Below, one piece after another: positions 40,717-50,284 of a stretch of 64,000 nt of DNA. The notes under the pieces were generated by a model. The model saw only the letters and a program-made list of their open reading frames with translations, did no database searches and was not told where the DNA came from. The DNA lies in contig NZ_BMRN01000007.1 of assembly GCF_014648655.1 (NCBI RefSeq), positions 124,001-188,000 on the forward strand. Direction: 5' to 3'. Numbering within the stretch: position 1 is the stretch's first letter; every line of letters begins with the position of its first letter. The position numbers and the translations under genes are program-made. This stretch comes from Streptomyces atratus (GTDB lineage: Bacteria > Actinomycetota > Actinomycetes > Streptomycetales > Streptomycetaceae).

Positions 40717-41613
40717 TCATGGACCGGGGCGGCCCCCCACGGTGGTGACCGCTTCCGCCGCCGACCGGCAGCCTGCTTCCACGGCCGAGGCGTCGTCCGC
40801 TCCTGACAGGTGCGCCGCGAGAAAGCCGCCGGTGAACGCATCGCCTGCGCCCGTCGAGTCCACGGCACCCCGTACCTGGACCGCCGGGATGTGCCGGGTC
40901 ACCGCGCCCGCGACGGCCAGCAGAGCTCCGCCCTCGCCGAGCGTGGTGATCACCCGGGGTACCTGAAGGCTCAACTTGGCTGCGGCGTCCGCCGGTTCGG
41001 GAAGTCCGGTGAGCAGCCGGGCCTCGTCCGCATTGGGCAGCAGCAGATCCGTGCCCTCCACGGCTGTCAGGAACCGGTCGACGCCCAGCTCGGCGAGAAA
41101 GCCGGCCGAAGCCGGGTCGACGCTCACCGGGATCTGCCGTCGCCGGGCCTCCCGCAGAGCGAGCAGGGCCGTCGCCCGGCTCGTCGCGGCGAAGAGAAGG
41201 TACCCGGAGAGATGGAGATGGGCGATGCCGTCGAGCATCGACGGTGACCAGTCGTCGGGCGAGAGGCGCAGCACGGCACCGCTGTCGGTGAGGAAGGTGC
41301 GCTCGGCGGCGGAATCGACGAGGGCGACGACGGTGGCGGTCGGTACGTCGTCGTCCACGGCCAGCAGGCAACGTACCCCTGCTCGCTGCAGCGCGTCCCG
41401 GTGCCAGGCCGCGCTGTCGGCGCCGACCCGGGCCAGCAGCCGTACGTCGCGGCATCCCGAACGCGCCGCCCAGCAGGCGACGTTGGCGCCCGCGCCGCCG
41501 GGGACGGTGCGGATCCGGGCCGAGGTGTCCGTGCCGTGGATCAGCGCCGTTCCGTGCCGGGCCACGACATCCGTGACCACGTCACCGACGACGAGAAGGC
41601 CGCCGTCGGTCAT
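40717..41613 (-). CDS. PfkB-family carbohydrate kinase (probable pseudouridine kinase)
   Basis: 298 aa, ribokinase fold. N-terminal MTDGGLLVVGDVVTDVV, substrate segment RTVPGGAGANVACWAARSG (PfkB signature 1 region) and signature 2 VDSTGAGDAFTGGFLAAHL near residue 240, with the catalytic Asp in GAGDAF. The start ATG 41613 overlaps the psuG stop by four bases, so the genes are translationally coupled. PsuK phosphorylates pseudouridine to the 5'-phosphate that PsuG then splits, so the context argues for PsuK; ribokinase-like activity is the alternative. Confidence 0.85.
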   Translation of the reverse strand: MTDGGLLVVGDVVTDVVARHGTALIHGTDTSARIRTVPGGAGANVACWAARSGCRDVRLLARVGADSAAWHRDALQRAGVRCLLAVDDDVPTATVVALVDSAAERTFLTDSGAVLRLSPDDWSPSMLDGIAHLHLSGYLLFAATSRATALLALREARRRQIPVSVDPASAGFLAELGVDRFLTAVEGTDLLLPNADEARLLTGLPEPADAAAKLSLQVPRVITTLGEGGALLAVAGAVTRHIPAVQVRGAVDSTGAGDAFTGGFLAAHLSGADDASAVEAGCRSAAEAVTTVGGRPGP

Positions 41614-42647
41614 CGGCCGACCGCCGGGTTCCGGTGCGCTGTCGTGTCCTGCGCGTTCGGGTGCGCTGCTGTGTCCGGTGCGCTCCGGTGCGTTGCTGTC
41701 TCCTGTGCGGCGGCGGCCCATGCGCCGGAGATCCGCGCGGCAAGCGATACGTTTCCGCGTACGGCCGCCAGATTGGCCTCCAGCGAAGCGCCCCCGGTTC
41801 CCCGCATCAGCCGGTCCAGTAGGAACGGAGTGACGGCCTGGCCCACGATGCCGCGCTCCTGGCATGCGGCAAGGGCCTCGGCCAGCACGCGGTCGTGGAG
41901 TGCGGGATCCAACTGGTCCTCCACGGATACGGGGTTGGCGACGATCAGCGCGGCCCCGGGACCGCCGAGCGCGTCCTGGGCCCGCATCACCTCCGCGACC
42001 TCCTCGGGCGTCCGCACCGTCCAGTCGACCGGTTCGCCCGAGCTGTTCAGGTAGAAGCCCGGGAAGCGGTCGGTGCCGTAACCGAGCACTCCGACGCCGA
42101 GCGTCTCCAGGCGCTGCAGCGTGGCGGGGACGTCCAGGATCGACTTCACCCCCGCGCACACCACGGTGATGCCGGTCCGCGCGAGGAGCCGGAGGTCCGC
42201 GGACTCGTCCTGGGTCCGGGTCCACTCCCGGTGTACGCCGCCGAGGCCGCCGGTCGCGAAGACGCGCAGGCCCGCGTGTGCGGCCAGGAACGCCGTCGCG
42301 GACACGGTCGTCGCCCCGCTCGCGCCCGTCGCCAGGGCCGGCGCGAGGTCCCGGTGCCCCAGCTTCCGCATCGCCGGGTCCGCGGCGACCCGCTCCAACT
42401 GGGCCTTGTCCAGACCGATGTGGGCCCGTCCGTCCAGTACGGCGATCGTGGCGGGCACGGCGCCCGCGGAACGTACGAGCCCTTCGAGTTCCTCGGCGAC
42501 CTGCAGATTGCGGGGGCGTGGCAGACCGTGGGCGATGATCGTCGACTCCAGAGCCACGACGGGGTGGTGCGTGGCGAGGGCCGCCTGTACCTCGGTGGAG
42601 AAGGCGGGGGTGTAGGAGTGTGCGCTGTGCGACGCATTCAGTGACAT
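41610..42647 (-). CDS. psuG: Pseudouridine-5'-phosphate glycosidase
   Basis: Cleaves the C-C glycosidic bond of pseudouridine 5'-phosphate to uracil and ribose 5-phosphate. 345 aa. Family segments: HHPVVALESTIIAHGLPRPRN near 30-50, GHRDLAPALATGASGATTVSAT near 98, FATGGLGGVHR near 130, GVLGYGTDRFPGFYLNSSG near 185, and TPFLLDRLMRGTGGASLEANLA near 270. The catalytic lysine is expected in the AGVKSILDVPATL segment (about 165). The last 30 residues are three 9-aa repeats, not part of the fold. ATG 42647 has AGGGA 7-8 bases upstream. Confidence 0.93.
   Translation of the reverse strand: MSLNASHSAHSYTPAFSTEVQAALATHHPVVALESTIIAHGLPRPRNLQVAEELEGLVRSAGAVPATIAVLDGRAHIGLDKAQLERVAADPAMRKLGHRDLAPALATGASGATTVSATAFLAAHAGLRVFATGGLGGVHREWTRTQDESADLRLLARTGITVVCAGVKSILDVPATLQRLETLGVGVLGYGTDRFPGFYLNSSGEPVDWTVRTPEEVAEVMRAQDALGGPGAALIVANPVSVEDQLDPALHDRVLAEALAACQERGIVGQAVTPFLLDRLMRGTGGASLEANLAAVRGNVSLAARISGAWAAAAQETATHRSAPDTAAHPNAQDTTAHRNPAVGR
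41629..41709 (-). repeat. Three 27-bp tandem repeats at the psuG 3' end
   Basis: Units 41629-41655, 41656-41682 and 41683-41709 are imperfect copies. They encode AQETATHRS, APDTAAHPN and AQDTTAHRN in the PsuG tail. The period is a multiple of three, so the frame is kept whatever the copy number. Confidence 0.75.
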
Positions 42648-42780
42648 GTCCACATCCCTGTCGCGGGCGCACCGACCTCAAACGTGCGGCCGGGACACCG
42701 GCCGAATCACCCGTCCCCTCCGCATGTTCTCCCGGTCCTGGTGTCGAGTCGCCCCGAAGCGGTCGCTAGGGTGACCGGCC

Positions 42781-43143
42781 ATGACCACACTTGATCAAAC
42801 TCCCGCCTCGTTCGCCGTACACATTCCGGACGCCGAGCTCGAACCGGAACCGCTCGACCCCGCACAGATCGTCTCGGGCGAGCCCGCAGTGACCGGCAAG
42901 GTGCTCTGGGAATCGCCCGACGGCAAGCAGCTGCGCGGGATCTGGCAGATCACGCCGGGCGTGGTCACCGACACGGAGGCCAACGAGCTGTTCGTGGTCG
43001 TCAGCGGGCGCGCGACCGTGGCGGTCGAGGGCGGGGCGACGCTGGAGGTCGGGCCGGGTGACGCCTGCGTGCTGCGCGAGGGCGACCGAACGACGTGGAC
43101 CGTGCACGAGACGTTGCGCAAGGCCTACCACATCAGCCTCTGA
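42781..43143 (+). CDS. Cupin-domain protein (Cupin_3 type)
   Basis: 120-aa cytoplasmic cupin. EPEPLDPAQIVSGEPAVTGKVLWESPDGKQLRGIWQITPG is the typical opening of the DUF861/Cupin_3 group related to ureidoglycine aminohydrolase. The barrel motifs NELFVVVSGRATVAVEGG and GPGDACVLREGDRTTWTVHETLRKAY follow. The first metal histidines are missing (TEANELFVV), so metal binding is uncertain. Convergent with the MFS gene: the two stop codons are 4 bases apart. Confidence 0.8.
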   Translation: MTTLDQTPASFAVHIPDAELEPEPLDPAQIVSGEPAVTGKVLWESPDGKQLRGIWQITPGVVTDTEANELFVVVSGRATVAVEGGATLEVGPGDACVLREGDRTTWTVHETLRKAYHISL

Positions 43144-43147
43144 AACC

Positions 43148-44494
43148 TCAGAGGTCCGAGGCGGGTGCCGTGGGTGCAGATGTGCCGACTGCGTCGGGTG
43201 AGGCGGGCTCAACGGGCGCGGCCGGCCGGGCGAGCGCCCGGCGCAGTGCCAGCGCCGCCATCGGCAGCAGCAGACATGCTCCGACCGCGTTCAGCCAGCC
43301 GTAGCCGGCCCGGGCGACGATCACTCCGGCGATCGCACCGCCGATGCCCGCCGCCGTGTTCATGGTCAGGTCCGACAGACCCTGCACGGCGGCGCGGGCG
43401 GGCTGCGGTACGGAGTCGGTGAGCAGCGCCGAACCGGCGACCAGCCCGGCCGACCAGCCGAGCCCGAGCAGGAACAGGCCTGCCGCCGTCTGACCATGGC
43501 TGGGGCCCGCGGTGCCGGCCAGTAGTGCGGCGCAGGAGAGCAGCCCGACCGCCAGACCGATCACGGCGAGCCGGCCGAACCGGTCCGCCAGCCAGCCCAT
43601 CACCGGGGAGAACGCGTACATACCCGCGATGTGGCCGCTGATGACCAGCCCGATCAGCTGGAGTCCGGCGCCGTGATGGCCCAGATCGACCGGGGTCATC
43701 ACCATGATCGAGACCATCGCAGTGTGCGAGACGGTCACCGTCACCAGCGCCAGCCGCGCCATCGGGGACGCCCGGACCGCTGCGACACCGGCACGCAGCG
43801 AACGGCCTGCGGGGGACTCGTTGTCCTGCGGCGCCAGCGCCCGCGCGGTGAGCAGCGGATCCGGCCGCAGCAGCACCCCCACCACCACGGCGGCCAGCAG
43901 GAAGATGCCGGCCGCGAAGAAGAACGGGCCCGCCTTCTCCGATATCGCGGTGCCGCGGAAGACCTGCCCCACCGGGGCCGCGATGTTCGGCCCCAGAACC
44001 GAACCGATCGTCGTGGCCCAGATGACAGTGGAGATCGCCCGGCCGCGCCGGTCGGGCTCGACCAGATCCGCGGCGGCGAACCGGGCCTGCAGATTGGCCG
44101 AGGAACCGGCACCGAACCCGGCCATGCCGAGCAGCAGCAGCGGGAAGCTCTCCACGACGGTGGCCAGCACCACGAGCCCCGCGCCGAGCGCGCCGATCAG
44201 ATACGCCAGGACGAGACCGGGGCGCCGCCCGCGCGAGGTCATCAGCGCGGCCAGCGGCAGCGAGAGCAGCGCGGTACCCGTCACCGACGCGGTCGGGGCC
44301 AGACCGGACAGCGCGTCGGAGCCGCTCACCTCCGTGGCCAGGACTGGGGCCAGGGCGATACCGATGGGAACGCCGAGGCCGCCGAGAATCTGGCTGGCTA
44401 TGAGCACTGCGGACGTTCTGCGCCGCAATCCGGGCAGCTCGGCCGCCGTCACCCGGCCGGCGGGGGTGTCAGGTGCATCGAGGGTGTTGGTCAC
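43148..44494 (-). CDS. MFS transporter
   Basis: 448 aa with about 12 transmembrane helices. The motif between helices 2 and 3 is LAALMTSRGRRPGLVLAYLIG, and the equivalent between helices 8 and 9 is PVMGWLADRFGRLAVIGLAVG. A long central loop runs around DPLLTARALAPQDNESPAG. Resembles drug/solute exporters of the Bcr/EmrD-like type; substrate unknown. The ATG 44494 start is followed by a short polar N-terminus. Single gene. Confidence 0.88.
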   Translation of the reverse strand: MTNTLDAPDTPAGRVTAAELPGLRRRTSAVLIASQILGGLGVPIGIALAPVLATEVSGSDALSGLAPTASVTGTALLSLPLAALMTSRGRRPGLVLAYLIGALGAGLVVLATVVESFPLLLLGMAGFGAGSSANLQARFAAADLVEPDRRGRAISTVIWATTIGSVLGPNIAAPVGQVFRGTAISEKAGPFFFAAGIFLLAAVVVGVLLRPDPLLTARALAPQDNESPAGRSLRAGVAAVRASPMARLALVTVTVSHTAMVSIMVMTPVDLGHHGAGLQLIGLVISGHIAGMYAFSPVMGWLADRFGRLAVIGLAVGLLSCAALLAGTAGPSHGQTAAGLFLLGLGWSAGLVAGSALLTDSVPQPARAAVQGLSDLTMNTAAGIGGAIAGVIVARAGYGWLNAVGACLLLPMAALALRRALARPAAPVEPASPDAVGTSAPTAPASDL

Positions 44495-44602
44495 TGGCGC
44501 AGTGTGCCAGCCCGTACGCAGGTACGAAACCGGGTTCCGTCAGGGCACGGACCGCGCACGGACCCGGTGCCCCGGTGCGGGGAGTCGGTCTCCACGACGG
44601 AC

Positions 44603-45145
44603 TCAGAACAGCGGCTGGGGCAGCACGCCCTCCAGAGCCAGCAGCTTCCGCTTGGTTTCGAGGCCGCCGCCGAACCCGCCGAGTCCGCCGTCGCTCTCCA
44701 CCACCCGATGGCACGGCACCACCACCGGCAGCGGATTGGACCCCATGGCGGCCCCGACCGCCTGAGCCGCCCCCGGCTGCCCCACGCGCTCGGCGAGGTC
44801 CCCATATCCGACGACCGCCCCGTACGGCACCCCGGCCGCCAGCTCGCGGAGCACCTGGCGGTTGAAGCCGGAGGTCAGCGACCAGTCCACATCGAGCGAG
44901 AACTCCCGCAACGAGCCCGCGAAATACGCCGCGAGCTGGCGTATCGGCTCGGCGAGCCGTGCGGAGCCGGGGCTCTCCACCGGCTCCGCACCGAGTCGCG
45001 ACCGCAACTGCCCGACCGCCTTCTCCCGCACCTCGGGACGGGCGTGGAAGATCACGCTCACCAGCCCCGTGTCCGTCACGGCAAGCAGCAGCGGGCCGAT
45101 GTCGCTCTCGACGACGGCCCACTCGACGACCCCGTTGCTGTTCAT
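44603..45145 (-). CDS. ogt: Methylated-DNA-[protein]-cysteine S-methyltransferase
   Basis: 180-aa DNA repair protein that transfers a methyl group from O6-methylguanine to its own cysteine. Active-site motif VVPCHRVV with C145, DNA-binding helix FNRQVLRELAAGVPYGAVVGYGDLAERVG with the arginine finger region near 100-120, and the C-terminal GGLETKRKLLALEG. It consists of the Ogt-type domains only (no AraC-like Ada half). ATG 45145 was chosen because the ribonuclease-H-like domain begins at VVEWAVVESDIGPLLLAVT; the much longer frame upstream reads through the GlpQ gene and is spurious. Confidence 0.93.
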   Translation of the reverse strand: MNSNGVVEWAVVESDIGPLLLAVTDTGLVSVIFHARPEVREKAVGQLRSRLGAEPVESPGSARLAEPIRQLAAYFAGSLREFSLDVDWSLTSGFNRQVLRELAAGVPYGAVVGYGDLAERVGQPGAAQAVGAAMGSNPLPVVVPCHRVVESDGGLGGFGGGLETKRKLLALEGVLPQPLF

Positions 45146-45204
45146 GGGAACCACCGTACGACCGGCCACTGACAACGGGCCGCGGCGACGGGGCGCCCGA
45201 GCTG

Positions 45205-46155
45205 TCAGCCCGTGGCCCCGCGCACCACATCGGGAGTGTTGGTGATGATCCCGTCGACGCCGAAGCCAGCCACCTTCGCCGCGGTCGCCGCGTCGTTGAC
45301 CGTCCAGGTGTTGACCCGGAGCTTCTTGTCGTGTGCGCCCTTCAGCGCATGCACCGCCTTCACGTAGTCGGCGGAGATCGACGTGTACGAGGGGTTGATC
45401 TGGTCGGTGAACGTTGCGTACGAGGGCAGATCGGCCACTGCGGGGGTGCCGAGGAAGCCGGTCGTGACGTCCGGGCGCTGCTGGTGCACCTTCTTCACGC
45501 TGTCCGCGCCGAAGCTCTGGATGACGAGCCTGTTCTTGACGTGCTTGCGGTCGAGCCACCCCTGCTGGCTCAGCACCCGCAGGGTCTCCTTCTCGATGCC
45601 CGGGTAGATTTCCGGGCTCTTGATCTCCAGCAGCAGCTTCTGGTGGTTTCGCTCGATCCGGTCCAGGTACTGCTTGAGGGTGGGCACCCGGGTTCCGGCG
45701 AACTGCGGACCGAACCAGCTGCCTGCGTCCAGCCGGGCGATCTCGGCGGCCGTGAAGTCCTTGACCGCCCACGGGGCACGGTCCGGGAAAACCTCCTCGA
45801 CGTCGGTGGTCCGCTTCAGGTCGGTGTCGTGCACGACCACCAGCACACCGTCCTTGGTGAACTGGACATCGTTCTCCACCCAGTCGAAGCCGAGGGCGTC
45901 GGCCTTGTCGACGGCGGCCAGGGTGTTCTCCGGCGCATAGGCCGAAGCGCCCCGGTGGGCGAAGACGACCGGGGCGACCGGCTTCGCCTCCGCGGTCCGG
46001 GCGCTCACGGTCCGGATGCTCGTGCCCGTGCCCGTGTGCCCGGCCGTGGCCGTGCCCCTGCCCGTGGTCTGCGTATCGGCGGTCGACATCAGCAACGCGC
46101 CGGCACCCACGAGGGCGGCGGCAGCGACGGCGGCGGTTGCGGTGCGTGCGTACAC
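45205..46155 (-). CDS. Secreted glycerophosphodiester phosphodiesterase
   Basis: 316 aa, GDPD TIM barrel. Signal peptide at about 1-27 (ARTATAAVAAAALVGAGALL). Catalytic motifs: VFAHRGASAYAPENTLAAVDKA near 67 (His-Arg), WVENDVQFTKDGVLVVVHDTDLKRTTD near 92 (Glu/Asp metal ligands and second His), and LLEIKSPEIYPG near 160. It hydrolyses glycerophosphodiesters to glycerol 3-phosphate outside the membrane, feeding phosphate and carbon scavenging. The start GTG 46155 has AAGGAG at ideal spacing. No PHO-box was evident to me in the 46156-46370 divergent gap. Confidence 0.9.
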   Translation of the reverse strand: MYARTATAAVAAAALVGAGALLMSTADTQTTGRGTATAGHTGTGTSIRTVSARTAEAKPVAPVVFAHRGASAYAPENTLAAVDKADALGFDWVENDVQFTKDGVLVVVHDTDLKRTTDVEEVFPDRAPWAVKDFTAAEIARLDAGSWFGPQFAGTRVPTLKQYLDRIERNHQKLLLEIKSPEIYPGIEKETLRVLSQQGWLDRKHVKNRLVIQSFGADSVKKVHQQRPDVTTGFLGTPAVADLPSYATFTDQINPSYTSISADYVKAVHALKGAHDKKLRVNTWTVNDAATAAKVAGFGVDGIITNTPDVVRGATG

Positions 46156-46370
46156 GTGTACTCCTTGCGTCAGAGTTACGGACGGGCCGAGAGTGACAGC
46201 CGCCCCCCAACGAGGGACAGGCGAAGGATGGCCACAACGTGAACGCCGCTCTTGAGACCGGGTCACGGGCCGATTTCCATGTCGATAAAATGCAGCTCTT
46301 CTGTTTGTCTGCCGGGCCTCGAGTCTTGGGGTCACCCCCGAACCTGGGCTTCCGCGAAGGGCGTACGAGC

Positions 46371-47258
46371 ATGCAGGGCACGATCGACGGTTTCAGCTAC
46401 GGAGCGGTGACACCCGTCGCGGCCTTCCTCATGGCCTGTCTCGGTGCGGCCCTCGGGCTGCGATGTACGACCCGTTCGCTGCGCACCGAGCGTTCCTTCA
46501 AGGCCGGCTGGCTGGCCCTCGGTGCGACCTCCATAGGCTCCGGCATCTGGACGATGCACTTCATCGCGATGATCGGCTTCTCCGTCGAGGGGGTGCCCAT
46601 CAGCTACGACAAGCCGATCACCTTCGCCAGCCTCGCCGTCGCGATCGGCATGGTCGCCATCGGCATCTTCATCGTCGGGTACCGGGGCGCCACCCGTATG
46701 GCAATGGTGACGGGCGGCACCATCACCGGGCTGGGCGTGGCCACCATGCACTACCTGGGCATGGCCGGAATGCGTCTTGAGGGACAGTTCGAGTACGAAA
46801 CCTTCACCGTGGCCCTCTCCGTCGTCATAGCCGTGGTGGCCGCCACGACCGCACTCTGGGCGGCCGTCTCCATCCACGGCTTTCTGCCGAGTCTCGGTGC
46901 CAGCGTCGTGATGGGCGTCGCGGTGAGCGGCATGCACTACACGGGCATGGCCGGGCTGAGCGTCCATCTGCACCCCGGCGCCCTCGCCGACCCGGCTTCG
47001 GCCGACGGGCGGGCCGCCTCCCTCCTGCCACTGATGATCGGCCCCGGCTGCTTCCTGATCCTTGCCGCGGTGGTCGTGATGTTCGACCCTCTGATGGTGA
47101 TGGGCACCCCCGACTGGGACGATCCCAGGGCCATGAACGGGGCCGGACGGCCTCCCGGAATCCCGGCCGAGCGGCAGATCCCGCGGTTCGGAACACATGC
47201 CGACCCGGCGTCGTTCCACTCCCGGCCGCGCGATCCCGCGCCGCCGGGAGAATGGTGA
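46371..47258 (+). CDS. MHYT-domain membrane sensor protein
   Basis: 295 aa, seven transmembrane helices. The three MHYT-type motifs are MHFIAM (about 57), MHYLGM (about 125) and MHYTGM (about 189), each near the outer face; they are proposed to bind copper and sense O2, CO or NO. The C-terminal tail (about 245-295) is hydrophilic and Pro/Arg-rich, with no GGDEF, EAL or LytTR output domain, so it is a stand-alone sensor or carrier. The start is ATG 46371 with GAAGG upstream; the upstream in-frame extension is not membrane-like. Confidence 0.88.
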   Translation: MQGTIDGFSYGAVTPVAAFLMACLGAALGLRCTTRSLRTERSFKAGWLALGATSIGSGIWTMHFIAMIGFSVEGVPISYDKPITFASLAVAIGMVAIGIFIVGYRGATRMAMVTGGTITGLGVATMHYLGMAGMRLEGQFEYETFTVALSVVIAVVAATTALWAAVSIHGFLPSLGASVVMGVAVSGMHYTGMAGLSVHLHPGALADPASADGRAASLLPLMIGPGCFLILAAVVVMFDPLMVMGTPDWDDPRAMNGAGRPPGIPAERQIPRFGTHADPASFHSRPRDPAPPGEW

Positions 47259-47320
47259 CCTCGCCCCGGCACTGCGGCTGACCCGGCCCGGTTGTCAGCG
47301 GTGGGTCGTACGGTGGTTGC

Positions 47321-49441
47321 ATGCGGCCCGTTTCGAAGATCGAACGTTCGGTGGCGCCTTTCGAGGTCGTCAGTCCCTACCAGCCCAGCGGCGACCAGCC
47401 CGCGGCCATCGCCGAGCTGGAGCGGCGCATCCGTGCGGATGAGAAGGATGTCGTCCTGCTCGGCGCGACCGGCACCGGCAAGTCGGCGACCACCGCCTGG
47501 ATGATCGAGAAACTGCAGCGCCCCACCCTCGTGATGGCGCCGAACAAAACGCTCGCGGCCCAGCTGGCGAACGAGTTCCGCGAGCTGCTGCCCAACAACG
47601 CCGTCGAGTACTTCGTCTCGTACTACGACTACTACCAGCCCGAGGCGTACGTCCCGCAGTCGGACACCTACATCGAGAAGGACTCCTCGATCAACGAGGA
47701 GGTCGAGCGACTGCGCCACTCCGCGACGAATTCGCTGCTCACCCGGCGCGATGTCGTCGTGGTGGCCTCCGTCTCCTGCATCTACGGCCTCGGTACGCCC
47801 CAGGAGTACGTGGACCGGATGGTCCAGCTCAAGGTCGGCGACGAGATCGACCGCGACCAGCTGCTGCGCCGCTTCGTCGAGATCCAGTACAGCCGCAACG
47901 ACCTGGCGTTCACCCGCGGCACCTTCCGCGTCCGCGGCGACACCATCGAGATCTTCCCGGTCTACGAGGAGCTCGCCGTCCGGATCGAGATGTTCGGCGA
48001 CGAGATCGAGGCGCTCTCCACCCTCCACCCCCTCACCGGCGAGGTCATCAGCGAGGACCGGTCCCTCCACGTCTTCCCGGCCAGCCACTACGTCGCAGGT
48101 CCCGAGCGCATGGAGAAGGCGGTCAACGGAATCGAGCAGGAGCTGGAACAGCGCCTCGCCGAGCTGGAGAAGCAGGGCAAGATGCTGGAGGCCCAGCGGC
48201 TGCGGATGCGCACCACGTACGACATCGAGATGCTCCGGCAGATCGGCACCTGCTCCGGCGTCGAGAACTACTCGATGCACTTCGACGGCCGCTCACCCGG
48301 CACCGCCCCCAACACCCTCCTCGACTACTTCCCCGAGGACTTCCTCCTCGTCCTCGACGAGTCGCATGTCACCGTGCCGCAGATCGGCGCCATGTACGAG
48401 GGCGACGCCTCCCGCAAGCGGACCCTCGTCGACCACGGATTCCGGCTCCCCTCCGCGCTCGACAACCGCCCGCTGAAGTGGGAGGAGTTCCTGCGCCGGA
48501 TCAACCAGACGGTCTACCTCTCCGCCACACCCGGGAAGTACGAGCTCTCCAGGGGCGACGGCTTCGTGGAGCAGATCATCCGCCCCACCGGCCTCGTCGA
48601 CCCGGAGGTCGTCGTCAAGCCCACCGAGGGCCAGATCGACGACCTGGTGCACGAGATCCGCACGCGCGCCGAGAAGGACGAGCGCGTCCTGGTCACCACC
48701 CTCACCAAGAAGATGGCCGAGGACCTCACCGACTACTTCCTGGAGCTCGGCATCCAGGTCCGCTATCTGCACAGCGACGTCGACACCCTGCGCCGCATCG
48801 AGCTGCTGCGCGAGCTGCGCTCCGGTGAGTACGACGTACTGGTCGGCATCAACCTCCTGCGCGAGGGCCTCGACCTGCCCGAGGTGTCGCTGGTCGCCAT
48901 CCTCGACGCGGACAAGCAGGGCTTCCTGCGCTCGGGGACGTCCCTGATCCAGACCATCGGGCGCGCCGCCCGTAACGTGTCGGGACAGGTCCATATGTAC
49001 GCGGACAAGATCACCCCGGCTATGGCGCAGGCCATCGACGAGACCAATCGCCGTCGCGAGAAGCAGATCGCCTACAACACCGAGCGCGGCCTCGACCCGC
49101 AGCCGCTGCGCAAGAAGATCAACGACATCGTTGCGACGATCGCCCGCGAGGAGGTCGACACCGAGCAGCTGCTCGGCACCGGCTATCGCCAGACGAAGGG
49201 TGCCAAGGCTCCCGTTCCCACGCTGGGCGTCAAGACGGCAGGCTCCAAGAAGGCCGGGGGTAATGGCGCGGTGGTCACCGACCGGCCCGCCACCGAACTC
49301 GCCGGAATCATCGAGGAGATGACCGACCGGATGCGGGCAGCCGCCGCTGACCTGCAGTTCGAAGTGGCGGCCCGACTGCGTGACGAGGTCGGTGAGTTGA
49401 AGAAGGAGTTGCGTCAGATGCGGGAGGCGGGCCTCGCCTGA
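47321..49441 (+). CDS. uvrB: Excinuclease ABC subunit B
   Basis: 706 aa, damage-verifying helicase of nucleotide excision repair. Walker [11 protein letters not shown] at residues 46-55, beta-hairpin [21 protein letters not shown] near 97-117 that probes DNA damage, DESH in [16 protein letters not shown] near 347, motif [20 protein letters not shown] and [12 protein letters not shown], and the C-terminal UVR domain ([35 protein letters not shown]) that binds UvrC. An ATG at 47321 gives the usual N-terminus. A GAACGTTC palindrome near 47341 lies inside the gene and is not a LexA box. Confidence 0.97.
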   Translation: MRPVSKIERSVAPFEVVSPYQPSGDQPAAIAELERRIRADEKDVVLLGATGTGKSATTAWMIEKLQRPTLVMAPNKTLAAQLANEFRELLPNNAVEYFVSYYDYYQPEAYVPQSDTYIEKDSSINEEVERLRHSATNSLLTRRDVVVVASVSCIYGLGTPQEYVDRMVQLKVGDEIDRDQLLRRFVEIQYSRNDLAFTRGTFRVRGDTIEIFPVYEELAVRIEMFGDEIEALSTLHPLTGEVISEDRSLHVFPASHYVAGPERMEKAVNGIEQELEQRLAELEKQGKMLEAQRLRMRTTYDIEMLRQIGTCSGVENYSMHFDGRSPGTAPNTLLDYFPEDFLLVLDESHVTVPQIGAMYEGDASRKRTLVDHGFRLPSALDNRPLKWEEFLRRINQTVYLSATPGKYELSRGDGFVEQIIRPTGLVDPEVVVKPTEGQIDDLVHEIRTRAEKDERVLVTTLTKKMAEDLTDYFLELGIQVRYLHSDVDTLRRIELLRELRSGEYDVLVGINLLREGLDLPEVSLVAILDADKQGFLRSGTSLIQTIGRAARNVSGQVHMYADKITPAMAQAIDETNRRREKQIAYNTERGLDPQPLRKKINDIVATIAREEVDTEQLLGTGYRQTKGAKAPVPTLGVKTAGSKKAGGNGAVVTDRPATELAGIIEEMTDRMRAAAADLQFEVAARLRDEVGELKKELRQMREAGLA

Positions 49442-49572
49442 CCGCGTCGCACCTGGTGTGTTGCAGGACCGACACAAAAACGCCCCAAGTGACCACGCGT
49501 GCGGCGTGACTGCGTAGGGTGCTGGAAAACCGCGCACGGACGGTTGCGGGGCAAGCGGAGAGGGGACAGCGC

Positions 49573-50151
49573 GTGACGGTCAATATGACCAAGGGTCAGG
49601 CCATCAGCCTGCAGAAGAGCGACGGGGGGACCCTGACCGCGGTACGGATGGGGCTCGGCTGGCAGGCGGCTCCGCGCCGCGGTCTGTTCGGTTCACGTAC
49701 GAGGGAGATCGACCTCGACGCTTCGGCGGTGCTGTTCGCCGACAAGCAGCCGGTCGATGTGGTCTTCTTCCGTCACCTCGTCAGTGACGACGGCTCGGTC
49801 AAGCACACCGGGGACAACCTGGTCGGCGGCGCCGGTTCGGGCGGCGACGACGAGGCGATCCTCGTCGATCTGCAGCGGGTGCCGGTCCACATCGACCAGA
49901 TCGTCTTCACGGTGAACTCCTTCACCGGCCAGACGTTCCAGGAGGTGCAGAACGCCTTCTGTCGCATCGTCGACGAGACCAACGGCCAGGAGCTCGCCCG
50001 CTACACGCTGGACGGCGGCGGGCAGTACACGGCCCAGATCATGGCGAAGGTGCACCGTTCGGGGAACGGGTGGCAGATGACCGCCCTCGGCAACCCGGCC
50101 AACGGCCGCACCTTCCAGGACCTGATGCCGGCGATCCTGCCGCACCTGTAG
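49573..50151 (+). CDS. TerD family protein
   Basis: 192 aa. The opening MTKGQAISLQKSDGG TLTAVRMGLGWQ, the calcium-binding segment REIDLDASAVLFADKQPVDVVFF, and HTGDNLVGGAGSGGDDEAILVDLQRVPVHIDQIVFTVNSF are canonical for TerD, which binds Ca2+ through Asp residues and belongs to the tellurite-resistance/general stress group. The start is GTG 49573, with AGAGGGG upstream. A strong terminator separates it from the next TerD-domain gene. Confidence 0.93.
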   Translation: MTVNMTKGQAISLQKSDGGTLTAVRMGLGWQAAPRRGLFGSRTREIDLDASAVLFADKQPVDVVFFRHLVSDDGSVKHTGDNLVGGAGSGGDDEAILVDLQRVPVHIDQIVFTVNSFTGQTFQEVQNAFCRIVDETNGQELARYTLDGGGQYTAQIMAKVHRSGNGWQMTALGNPANGRTFQDLMPAILPHL

Positions 50152-50154
50152 GCA

Positions 50155-50219
50155 CGGCCGGACCAGCCGGCCGACATCGGTACGCGCAGCTCCCGGAGGC
50201 ATCGGCCGCCGGGAGCTGC
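50155..50219 (+). terminator. Double hairpin downstream of terD
   Basis: First hairpin: CGGCCGG (50155-50161) with CCGGCCG (50167-50173). Second, stronger: GCAGCTCCCGG (50186-50196) with its complement (50209-50219), perfect 11 bp, 12-base loop. It lies between the TerD gene and the 650-aa TerD-domain gene and implies separate or attenuated transcription. Confidence 0.75.
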
Positions 50220-50284
50220 ACCACATCGCGCCGCACCGCACGACACCGCACCACGCGGCAGCAACTCATCGAGGGGACAGGGCA

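Noticed and set aside
40717..42681. Single 654-aa minus-strand protein spanning psuG and the kinase
   Set aside because: Its first two-thirds are an out-of-frame shadow of psuG; the kinase starts at 41613.
44603..46381. 592-aa ORF ending in Ogt
   Set aside because: The upstream part is an out-of-frame copy of the GlpQ gene; Ogt starts at 45145.
47338..47350. GAACGTTC palindrome near the uvrB start as an SOS (LexA) box
   Set aside because: Actinobacterial LexA sites need a four-base spacer between GAAC and GTTC; this has none and lies within the coding region.
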